The notes under the pieces: generated by a model
What the model saw: only the letters and a program-made list of their open reading frames with translations
What the model was told of the DNA's origin: nothing
Databases searched by the model: none
Position numbers and translations under genes: made by a program
Virus record (IMG/VR): IMGVR_UViG_3300021223_000017
Location: 1 to 57,253 of that record
Reading direction: 5' to 3' (one strand)
Source: a virus
DNA: 57,253 nt
Shown here: positions 49,088 through 56,117 of the stretch, in pieces
Position numbering within the stretch: the first letter of the stretch is position 1
Layout: each line of letters opens with the position of its first letter

Positions 49088-49749
49088 TGAGAACGGAACT
49101 TCAGGGCACCGAAAAATGGCGTCAGGACCGGTCTGGCCGCTTAACAGCTAGCCGCTTTAAAGATGTGGTGGCCTGGGGGAAGCCTGACAAAAATGGGAAG
49201 CGCGAGCCTATGGGTGCGCGCACCTCATACATGCGCGAACTGTGCTTCGAGCGACTCGCAAAGAAGTCCAAGCACAACGTCAGCAGCGCCTCTATGAAGT
49301 GGGGCCACACCGAAGAGCAGAAGGCGCAGGACGCCTACGAGATATTGACCGGCAACATCGTCCTACCGTCGGAGTTCATCGTTCATCCAAAGTACGACTG
49401 GCTCGGCTGTTCACCAGATGGCCTGATCAACGAAGACGGGGGCACCGAATCGAAGTGCCCCTTCAACGAAGCGATACACGTCAGGACCTGGTTGGAAGGC
49501 ATGCCCGAAGAGCATATGCCACAGGTCCAGGGCTGCATGTTCGTTACTGGCCGAAAATGGTGGGACTTCCTGTCGTTTGATTCTCGCCAAGATGAAGAGT
49601 GTCAGCTCTATATCGAAACGATTTACCGCGACGAAGACTACATCGCCAACCTGCACAAAGAGCTGGTCCAGTTCAACCTGGAACTGAACCGCATGGTTGA
49701 TGAGGTAGCGGACAAAGCTCGGGCGCAAGCCCATCGCCTAGGAGCCTGA
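49087..49749 (+). CDS. YqaJ-type recombination exonuclease
   Basis: A 220-aa lambda-exonuclease-fold enzyme. Catalytic residues are Asp111 (CSPDGLI), Glu121 and Lys123 (GTESKCP), with the earlier WGHTEEQKA acid. It starts at GTG, overlapping the recT stop, with GGAGG upstream. It resects double-strand ends for RecT. Confidence 0.93.
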   Translation: MRTELQGTEKWRQDRSGRLTASRFKDVVAWGKPDKNGKREPMGARTSYMRELCFERLAKKSKHNVSSASMKWGHTEEQKAQDAYEILTGNIVLPSEFIVHPKYDWLGCSPDGLINEDGGTESKCPFNEAIHVRTWLEGMPEEHMPQVQGCMFVTGRKWWDFLSFDSRQDEECQLYIETIYRDEDYIANLHKELVQFNLELNRMVDEVADKARAQAHRLGA

Positions 49750-49751
49750 CC

Positions 49752-49994
49752 ATGATCAGCAACCTAAAATCAGACATCGAGTTCCGGCGCGAGAAAGCGC
49801 TGGAGCTTTCCAGTCAGGTCAGTCGGCACTTGGACGCCGGTGGCAAATACACCATCGGCGAGAGCCCGGCGATCAATCCAGACCCGGCAAAGCGTTCGGA
49901 ATTCATCGACCCGACAACCATCCTCAAGCGCCGCAAGCAGCCCATCACCCGGGCCGAGCGTGAGGCGCTGCGCAAACTCGCGGAGGCCATATGA
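49752..49994 (+). CDS. Small hypothetical protein (80 aa)
   Basis: AGGAG precedes the ATG. Charged and helical (DIEFRREKALELSSQVSRHL ... ILKRRKQPITRAEREALRKL). Coupled to its neighbour by four bases. Confidence 0.65.
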   Translation: MISNLKSDIEFRREKALELSSQVSRHLDAGGKYTIGESPAINPDPAKRSEFIDPTTILKRRKQPITRAEREALRKLAEAI

Positions 49995-50461
49995 GCAAGC
50001 GCAAGCCTCACAACTTCAAAGCCCGCATTGACCGATCCTGCCGGTCGCTGCTGGCTACCAATCACGTCGCAGTAGTCAACATCGACCCCAGCGGCCGCCA
50101 GGGCATGATCAACTACAAATCGCTCAAGAACATTGCGCCGGGAAAGATTGGCCAGGCTGTCTGCGGAATTCCCCACCGGTGGACGATCTACCTCGGCGCC
50201 CTTTGCATCGACGCCCACGGCGACCGCTACAGCAAGTCGATTGAGGTCGCGCCCGATGGCGTCTACCTCTCCGACCACCTGGAAGACGTGATCGAGCATT
50301 GCTACAAGAAGCTGCGTGACGAGGCAAACCAAAGCCAGATGGTGGCTTCGGGCTGGATCGCCATTCCTGAAGCGATATCGCTGGACGAGGCGCATGCAGC
50401 GCGGATCTTCAAAGCAGTCGGCGCCTGGCACCAGGTGAAGGTCGATTCATGCGCCGCATAG
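49991..50461 (+). CDS. Hypothetical protein (156 aa)
   Basis: A 156-aa basic protein (MSKRKPHNFKARIDRSCRSLLATNHVAVVNIDPSGRQGM). It is common in form among early genes of such prophages but the function is not recognised. Confidence 0.7.
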   Translation: MSKRKPHNFKARIDRSCRSLLATNHVAVVNIDPSGRQGMINYKSLKNIAPGKIGQAVCGIPHRWTIYLGALCIDAHGDRYSKSIEVAPDGVYLSDHLEDVIEHCYKKLRDEANQSQMVASGWIAIPEAISLDEAHAARIFKAVGAWHQVKVDSCAA

Positions 50462-50530
50462 CCCGCATCCAGCAACGCAAACGACAAACCTGGCTCGCAC
50501 TGCCGGCCAGCGGAATAGAAGAGGTAGGCC

Positions 50531-50860
50531 ATGGCCAAGACTGTGCAGGAACGATCGGCCAAAACTGCCAGGAAGCGCGTGGCACTTGCCGAAGAGGAGT
50601 TGAGGCTCAGGGTTCGCCCCGGCACCCGACAGGCGCTGGCCGAATTGATGGAGTGGTCAGGCATTACTGAGCAGGGCGAGGCGATGACGCTGATGATTCA
50701 TCACCTACACGCGATGGGTTCAGCGAAATGCCAGCCGCTGCTGAATCCACAGCGCCACGAAATCGAGATATCGGAAAACGTGGCGCGGGAATTCAGAAAC
50801 AAAAGCCTTCTCGCCATCCAGAAAGACCCGGGCGACGAGATTATCGACCCATCTATTTAA
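50531..50860 (+). CDS. Hypothetical RHH-like protein (109 aa)
   Basis: AGAGG precedes the ATG at 50531. A basic N-terminus is followed by LRLRVRPGTRQALAELMEWSGI...MTLMIHHLHAMG, resembling ribbon-helix-helix regulators. Overlaps the convergent lipoprotein gene by eight bases. Confidence 0.65.
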   Translation: MAKTVQERSAKTARKRVALAEEELRLRVRPGTRQALAELMEWSGITEQGEAMTLMIHHLHAMGSAKCQPLLNPQRHEIEISENVAREFRNKSLLAIQKDPGDEIIDPSI

Positions 50861-51287
50861 CTGATGTCGAAGGCGTTTCGTTGGCAACAGGATCCGCAAC
50901 ATCTGCCGGCTGCCCAGTCTCCACGTCACGAACCTCATATCTCCACCATGACAGCGAAGATATCCCATAGAGACCATAAGTACGGCCGCCCACGAGATCA
51001 ATAGTCATTTCGATCGGAGCAGTTTGTTGTTCCGCGGTAATGAATTTACGAACTTGAATCTTATGCCTGCCTGCACCCAGTCGGTATTCGCTTTGGCGGC
51101 TCAACCAATAAAGGGTTTGATCGTCGTCAATCTTAAATATTGTCAAAGATTTATCGAACTGCTGAATCGTAGCGATTTCGGAGTTTGATTTTCCTTCTGC
51201 ACTTTTGTGTTCGTAATGAATGCACCCAGTCAGCGTGAAGCTGAACAAAATCATTGCTATAAAGCGCCAAACAATCTCGTGTCGCAT
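50853..51287 (-). CDS. Lipoprotein (144 aa), moron
   Basis: Signal peptide and lipobox LTGC (MRHEIVWRFIAMILFSFTLTGC). The mature part is AT-rich in coding and beta-like (TLYWLSRQSEYRLGAGRHKIQVRKF). It is on the minus strand, downstream of a small two-span membrane gene. Probably expressed in the lysogen; an envelope role is inference. Confidence 0.78.
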   Translation of the reverse strand: MRHEIVWRFIAMILFSFTLTGCIHYEHKSAEGKSNSEIATIQQFDKSLTIFKIDDDQTLYWLSRQSEYRLGAGRHKIQVRKFITAEQQTAPIEMTIDLVGGRTYGLYGISSLSWWRYEVRDVETGQPADVADPVANETPSTSVK

Positions 51288-51415
51288 CAGTGCTCCTTAT
51301 AGGCTCAAATCCAAGGTGTGGATCGATACCTTATCCTTTTCCAAAATCCCATCCCACTCGCAGAATCCGGTAACGGACGGGCACAGCTGGGTGAAATTGC
51401 CACTTTGAGATGTAG

Positions 51416-51592
51416 CTAGGCCTTTACTACGCTCTTGATAATCCAGACACCAACCAGAACAAATGCTGCTGATTTAGCCACGGCAAACAGAGAATCTCTT
51501 CCAGCAAATAACTCGAATGCCGAAAATAGTAGTGAGATCGTTCCTACTACCACCAAACCATAGCCAACCGGTCGCACGTACTTGGGGAACAT
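51416..51592 (-). CDS. 58-aa two-span membrane protein
   Basis: GGAG seven bases before the ATG at 51592. MFPKYVRPVGYGLVVVGTIS starts a first hydrophobic span, and a second (about 41-53, SAAFVLVGVWIIK) follows a short charged loop (GRDS). It is in the same direction as the lipoprotein 128 bases downstream; the gap between them holds no gene. Confidence 0.65.
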   Translation of the reverse strand: MFPKYVRPVGYGLVVVGTISLLFSAFELFAGRDSLFAVAKSAAFVLVGVWIIKSVVKA

Positions 51593-51705
51593 CTATTCAT
51601 CTCCATGATAAAACAGAAATTGTAAATTTCCCCGCCCAGTAACGCCATCAATCATTCCGCCTCCATCCGATATCACGGAGGGCGGCGCTTGACTGGAGAT
51701 AATCC

Positions 51706-52128
51706 ATGAGCAACATTCCTCCGCGCCCGAAGGCTGATAAAGCAATGATCCTCGCGGCCTGCACCGTTGTGGCTGAGAAGATCAATGGAGACGCCGACAC
51801 CATCGCCCAGCACTACCGCCGCCACATGGACGGTTTTGAGCTGGCAAAGGAGCTTGATAAGTATGCGTCCTGGGACACCACGCGGGATGACATGGAAGCG
51901 CTGGACGAGGTCGACTATCTCGTAGATAGGGCCGAAGACCTGGCGGTAAAAGCGTGGGCTGAAGAGTTCAAGCCCGAGCCACCGCTGCCTATTGGCACCA
52001 GGGTCAAACAAGGCGTGATCACGCGGATCTACGAGCACACCCCGGCCATGTACTGCGTCAAAGAAGACGGCTGCACCAACGACACCCGCAGCCTGCTCAT
52101 AAAATTCGAAGACGCCGTAGCTGCCTGA
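51706..52128 (+). CDS. Hypothetical protein (140 aa)
   Basis: A hairpin with CCGCC/GGCGG arms and GGAG precede the ATG. The N-terminal helical domain (AMILAACTVVAEKINGDADTIAQHYRRHMDGFELAKEL) is followed by a small beta domain (TRVKQGVITRIYEHTPAMYCV). Not recognised. Confidence 0.7.
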   Translation: MSNIPPRPKADKAMILAACTVVAEKINGDADTIAQHYRRHMDGFELAKELDKYASWDTTRDDMEALDEVDYLVDRAEDLAVKAWAEEFKPEPPLPIGTRVKQGVITRIYEHTPAMYCVKEDGCTNDTRSLLIKFEDAVAA

Positions 52129-52196
52129 TCCGGCTCCATGCCGGTCACCCGTAATACCCCATATCAACGAATCACGCCAGCCGGCGAGGATCCCCT

Positions 52197-53147
52197 ATGC
52201 CTACTCACAACATCGTCAGCATGAGTGGCGGTAAAGACAGCACGGCTACGCTGCTGGTCGCCCGCGAGCTGGAGGTGCCGAACCTCAGCGCTGTAGTGGC
52301 TGACACCGGGCATGAGCATCCAGAGACGTACGACTACATTCACTACCTGGCTGAAGCCACTGGTGTTCCTATCCGGTGGGTGAAGGCAGATTTCTCCAGG
52401 CAGATCGCTGGCAAGCGCAAATTCATCGAAACGAAATGGCGCGAAAAGGGTGTGGCGGAATCCGTGGTGCTGGGCGCTCTGGAAGTACTGCACCCAACCG
52501 GCAACCCGTTCCTGGACTTGTGCCTTTGGAAAGGTCGATTCCCTAGCACCAAAGCCCGCTTCTGCACCGACGAGCTCAAGCGCAATCCAATCATCGAGCA
52601 GGTTTACCTGCCGCTCATGGACGGCGAGAACATGCTGCTGTCCTGGCAAGGCGTTCGGGCTGATGAGTCGCCGGCCCGCAAGTACCTACCAGAGTGCGAT
52701 GAGGTTGGCGGCGGCCTGTTCAACTATCGGCCCATCTTGAAGTGGACGGTTGATTCGGTCTTCGAGGCTCACCGGGCCGCCGGCATCAAGCCGAACCCGC
52801 TGTACTTGCAAGGCTGTAATCGAGTTGGCTGTATGCCCTGCATCATGTGTGCGAAAGACGAGCTTCGGCAGATCGCGGCCAGGTGGCCAGAGGAAGTTGA
52901 CCGGGTGCGCGAGTGGGAGCGACTGGTGAGCATCGCCAGCAAGCGCGGCGCGGCAACGTTCTTCGCCACCGTCACCGATCCCACTGTCCGGTCAGATGAC
53001 AAGGTGAGCGCCGTCACACACGGCATTGACCGAATAGTCAACTGGAGCAACACCGCACGCGGGGGCCGACAGTTCGACATGGTCGACCTGATCGCTCGCA
53101 CCGACAGCCAGAACAGCTGCTCTTCCGCCTATGGACTCTGTGAGTAA
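52197..53147 (+). CDS. PAPS-reductase-like PP-loop ATPase
   Basis: A 316-aa protein of the phosphoadenosine phosphosulphate reductase superfamily. The pyrophosphate-binding SGGKDST (10-16) is at the N-terminus, DTGHEHPETYDYIH follows, and a CNRVGCMPCIMCAKDE cysteine cluster lies near residue 210-225. Phage members are known but the substrate is not; nucleic-acid thiolation or sulphur metabolism are options. GAGGA precedes the ATG. Confidence 0.88.
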   Translation: MPTHNIVSMSGGKDSTATLLVARELEVPNLSAVVADTGHEHPETYDYIHYLAEATGVPIRWVKADFSRQIAGKRKFIETKWREKGVAESVVLGALEVLHPTGNPFLDLCLWKGRFPSTKARFCTDELKRNPIIEQVYLPLMDGENMLLSWQGVRADESPARKYLPECDEVGGGLFNYRPILKWTVDSVFEAHRAAGIKPNPLYLQGCNRVGCMPCIMCAKDELRQIAARWPEEVDRVREWERLVSIASKRGAATFFATVTDPTVRSDDKVSAVTHGIDRIVNWSNTARGGRQFDMVDLIARTDSQNSCSSAYGLCE

Positions 53148-53155
53148 TAACAAAA

Positions 53156-53521
53156 CTAATTCAGCATATCGTCCAGTAGGGAGTCTAGGTTAGAGGCTTT
53201 GTCCCGAGCTACATCAAATAACTGCTTCAGCATAGGAGAGTATTCAGAGTAGTCGCTTACCAAACTGTCACCGATGATAATCCCAAAGTGGATAGACGTA
53301 GTCCAGCTGAACTCATCAACATCCGTCCAGTACTTCTCCCTAAGCTCAAACAAGCATACTGCGCTCCCTTTATATCTAGCTTCGAGATACAGCGGAATGA
53401 AATTATCAGTGGCCAACGTTAAGGCTCGAGGAGCACTGTCGATACGCCAGCTAACTTCGCCGTTATTTGTGGAGCGAAGTAACTTTTCAACAAGCATTGA
53501 CAATTTGTAATCAGTATTCAT
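53156..53521 (-). CDS. Second gene of a coupled minus-strand cassette (121 aa)
   Basis: The start at 53521 forms an ATGA with the upstream stop and has GGAG six bases before. A soluble acidic protein (MNTDYKLSMLVEKLL ... FIPLYLEARYKGSAVCLFELREKYWTDVDEF). No family is recognised. Clearly AT-rich relative to flanking genes. Confidence 0.65.
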   Translation of the reverse strand: MNTDYKLSMLVEKLLRSTNNGEVSWRIDSAPRALTLATDNFIPLYLEARYKGSAVCLFELREKYWTDVDEFSWTTSIHFGIIIGDSLVSDYSEYSPMLKQLFDVARDKASNLDSLLDDMLN

Positions 53522-53997
53522 CGATTTCTCCAAGCTGAATCTTTATGACCGCCATCAACTTGAACGATCATTCCATCAAGGGACCTTGCAATCTCCCAGG
53601 CTTCGTTAAGGGAAATAGCTGAAATATCACGAGCAAAAAACAAAAACCTTTTATGCTCAATTTTCCCCAGTACAACTTTTAGGGACTTCTTTTCTTCAGC
53701 TGCAAGTTTTCCTTTCAAGATAATCAGACGCCCACGCACCCTAGACAACGCGTTATGGGTTGTCTTACCAGTACCTCCAGGCTTCTCCCACTCTCCAAGA
53801 GCCTTGATTAGCGCCTGCGAGTCGCTTGAAAGTTCTGGAAGAATTTCACCTACCCTGACACGGTTAAAAAAGAAATCGCTAATTCTTCTTGCCTGCCATC
53901 CAATCCAGCAAGTTAGAGCAAATCCAAGCCATGTGATGATATCGGCAGAGCTGCTTAAAGTTAGCCAAGAAGGCCAAGTCCATTCAATCGATGTCAA
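53518..53997 (-). CDS. Membrane-anchored first gene of the cassette (159 aa)
   Basis: It starts at TTG with a GGAGGG site about nine bases upstream; no nearby ATG is available. One membrane span (about 19-36, ITWLGFALTCWIGW) is followed by a basic stop-transfer region and a cytoplasmic helical domain (RGRLIILKGKLAAEEKKSLK). It is coupled to the 121-aa gene. The direction against the early operon suggests lysogenic expression. Function unknown. Confidence 0.65.
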   Translation of the reverse strand: MTSIEWTWPSWLTLSSSADIITWLGFALTCWIGWQARRISDFFFNRVRVGEILPELSSDSQALIKALGEWEKPGGTGKTTHNALSRVRGRLIILKGKLAAEEKKSLKVVLGKIEHKRFLFFARDISAISLNEAWEIARSLDGMIVQVDGGHKDSAWRNR

Positions 53998-54038
53998 TCC
54001 GTTAGCCCTCCGTTCCTACATTATCTGCAGAAATTATT

Positions 54039-54383
54039 ATGCCTGCCATCACTCCCTTAAGGTATCCCCATGCCCACAGAAAAAAACGGCTGACCCCCTT
54101 CGGCCCGAACGGCCGCACCTTTCACATCCATCTGAGCGTTCGCGGCGCAATCCGCGATTTCAGCAAGCGCCAGCTCAAAGGTATGTTCCGCGTTGATGGC
54201 AGGGAATGCACCGCTGACGAGGCGAAGGATCATCTGCTCGAAGCGCTGGCCCAGGGCAAAGAGGTGCTTCCCTTCGGTCCGCCGTGCGAAGGCTTCGACT
54301 TCTCAGGCGGCGGCTGCCCAGGTCATGACAAGCCGGCGCCGGTTATGAATGTCCATGATTTGGTAACGAGGGAGGCTGTATGA
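54039..54383 (+). CDS. Hypothetical protein with possible -1 frameshift start
   Basis: The open frame encodes KKRLTPFGPNGRTFHIHLSV...FSKRQLKGMFRVDGREC, and its C-terminus has GGGCPGH. The frame's own ATG (54039) has no ribosome site. ATG at 54070 has AAGG eight bases upstream but lies in the +1 frame and reaches TGA after seven codons. Between them is A-AAA-AAC (54081-54087), a canonical -1 slip site that would join the two. Either frameshifting or an adenine loss explains this. Confidence 0.6.
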   Translation: MPAITPLRYPHAHRKKRLTPFGPNGRTFHIHLSVRGAIRDFSKRQLKGMFRVDGRECTADEAKDHLLEALAQGKEVLPFGPPCEGFDFSGGGCPGHDKPAPVMNVHDLVTREAV

Positions 54384-54961
54384 GCCAAGTTAAACGGTGG
54401 TACATCGGCGTGTATGGCGGCGAGGCGCAAGCGAGAGGCTGCGCACCCAATGTCCGGGAAATGATTCGAGACTCCGAGAAAGAAATATTTGTTTTGGATG
54501 CTGACTTCAAACGCGTCGAAGCCGAGCGCGACGCCCTGCAACAGCGCCTGACCGCAGCGGATGAGCGGTGGGACGAACTGGTCAGTGCGGTACGGTCAAT
54601 CAACCGCAGCCCGCACTACATGGTCAAAGCGATTGACGATGACCAACCGCAGTACAGGCAGCGCAAGGAATGGATTGATTGGGTGCTTGGGCTTTGTGAT
54701 GCAGCGCCTAAGTCCAGTGAGCGATCCAACAGGGACTACGCCATCGAGCACGCCGAATACATGGCCAAGTCAGCCGATGAGGTTATGGCGAAATTCCAGG
54801 CATATGGCGTGGCTCTGCTGGCCGTTGATGAGGGCGGTGACGATGGCGAATGTGAGCTTTTGGAGAATATTGACTCTGCCCGCAGTGAACTGCAGGAGTC
54901 ACTGGTAGATCTGCGCGGCATGGTTTACGAATTTCGCAAGCGTAGCGCTAAATCCCAATAG
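54380..54961 (+). CDS. Hypothetical coiled-coil protein (193 aa)
   Basis: ATGA overlap with the previous gene. Helical (EKEIFVLDADFKRVEAERDALQQRL), then a conserved middle (RSINRSPHYMVKAIDDD) and a C-terminal acidic coil. Ead-like by style; not recognised. Confidence 0.7.
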   Translation: MSQVKRWYIGVYGGEAQARGCAPNVREMIRDSEKEIFVLDADFKRVEAERDALQQRLTAADERWDELVSAVRSINRSPHYMVKAIDDDQPQYRQRKEWIDWVLGLCDAAPKSSERSNRDYAIEHAEYMAKSADEVMAKFQAYGVALLAVDEGGDDGECELLENIDSARSELQESLVDLRGMVYEFRKRSAKSQ

Positions 54962-55098
54962 GAGTACATCCGTACTCCACCCGCAAAGACGCCAACCCCT
55001 CCTCGAAAATCCTAACTTTCGGCGTCACCAATCAAAATTCGTTAACCAACTCAATCCCCCCTACATGCCTGTCGGCGAGCGGCGGGCGAGGAGTTCCT

Positions 55099-55623
55099 AT
55101 GTCTCATGCACTCGACAACAGGCCGCTCTCGGTGCGCCTGCAAGCAAGAATCGAAAAGTACGCCGGGGCCACAGTCGACCCTCTCGTTACCGACCTGGCG
55201 CTCCACACCCAGTCGCTGGCGGAGATCACGAGGCTGTCGGCAGAAGTGGCGGTGCTCAGCAAGAACGTTATCGATTTCACCCGAGAAGACTTCGATGCGA
55301 CCCTGAACAATCTTCGCAGGATGGGCGCCAGCATCGACGGTGACAACGCCTACAAGCGCGACCTGTGCGATGCGATTGCAGGGGCCCTGGCCATGGGTGC
55401 CCAGAATACGAACCCGCCGCCGGCGGATCACTGGGGTCAGCGCTTCTGGGATATCGGCCGCGAGGAACGTGCTGGGTGCGAAGAGTTGGTCGCAGCCCTG
55501 AGTCTCGCCGTAGACCGCTGGACCCTATTGGCAAACGAGTTCAAACACACGACCCCCGAGCATGATCGAGAGCTCGCCGAGATATCGAAAGCCAAGAACG
55601 CAATCGCCAAGGCCACCCGCTAA
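55099..55623 (+). CDS. Hypothetical protein (174 aa)
   Basis: AGGAG is five bases upstream. Helical throughout (LQARIEKYAGATVDPLVTDLAL ... FDATLNNLRRMGASIDGDNAYKRDLCDAI). The interval before it (54962-55098) holds only a hairpin. Not recognised. Confidence 0.7.
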   Translation: MSHALDNRPLSVRLQARIEKYAGATVDPLVTDLALHTQSLAEITRLSAEVAVLSKNVIDFTREDFDATLNNLRRMGASIDGDNAYKRDLCDAIAGALAMGAQNTNPPPADHWGQRFWDIGREERAGCEELVAALSLAVDRWTLLANEFKHTTPEHDRELAEISKAKNAIAKATR

Positions 55624-55659
55624 CCCACCTTCTGCCGCCCAGCGCGGCCAGGACACCAC

Positions 55660-55881
55660 ATGTTCGCAATGAAACTTACCCTAATTGTACTGGGCGTCTT
55701 GCTGTACCTGATCGGCACTGCCGTTGGGTTCATCGTGGGCCTACCTGCCCTTCTCAGCTCCGGCGATATACCAGACATCATTGGCGCCTTCGCTGGCTTC
55801 GTCGCCTGGGTGCTCATCACCTTCGGTTTCATCATCCACATCATCAAGACAGCGCGGCCCACAGCGGACGCCGGGAGGTAG
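55660..55881 (+). CDS. Small membrane protein (73 aa)
   Basis: Two hydrophobic spans (about 4-28 and 42-64) with a short acidic loop (SSGDIPDI). AGGA precedes the ATG. Its position before xis suggests an early membrane function. Not recognised. Confidence 0.68.
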   Translation: MFAMKLTLIVLGVLLYLIGTAVGFIVGLPALLSSGDIPDIIGAFAGFVAWVLITFGFIIHIIKTARPTADAGR

Positions 55882-55883
55882 CG

Positions 55884-56117
55884 ATGGCACGGCTTATTGC
55901 GCAGATCACGGTAAAGCTGCCGCGCCTCATGGAGGCCGGTGAATACAGGAAGTTGCGGTATGTGGGTGGAAAGCCGAGCCTGCAGCAACTGAAGAAATGG
56001 ATTGAGGAAGGCGAAGTGATCGGAGAGGTAAAAGGCGGGATGTATTTCGTCGATGTGCAGGCAGCGATCATGGGTTCGAGTGACCCGCTGCTCGCGAAGA
56101 TGCTGGAGATAGGCTGA
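55884..56117 (+). CDS. Excisionase (Xis-like)
   Basis: A 77-aa protein with a winged-helix-like LQQLKKWIEEGEVIGEVKGGMYFVDV, usual for recombination directionality factors. It ends one base into the integrase start (ATGATGG region). It directs excision on induction. Confidence 0.82.
   Translation: MARLIAQITVKLPRLMEAGEYRKLRYVGGKPSLQQLKKWIEEGEVIGEVKGGMYFVDVQAAIMGSSDPLLAKMLEIG

Noticed and set aside
50449-50670. A 73-codon plus-strand frame beginning in the end of the 156-aa gene
   Set aside because: No ribosome site, and most of it is overlapped by the better supported 109-aa gene at 50531.
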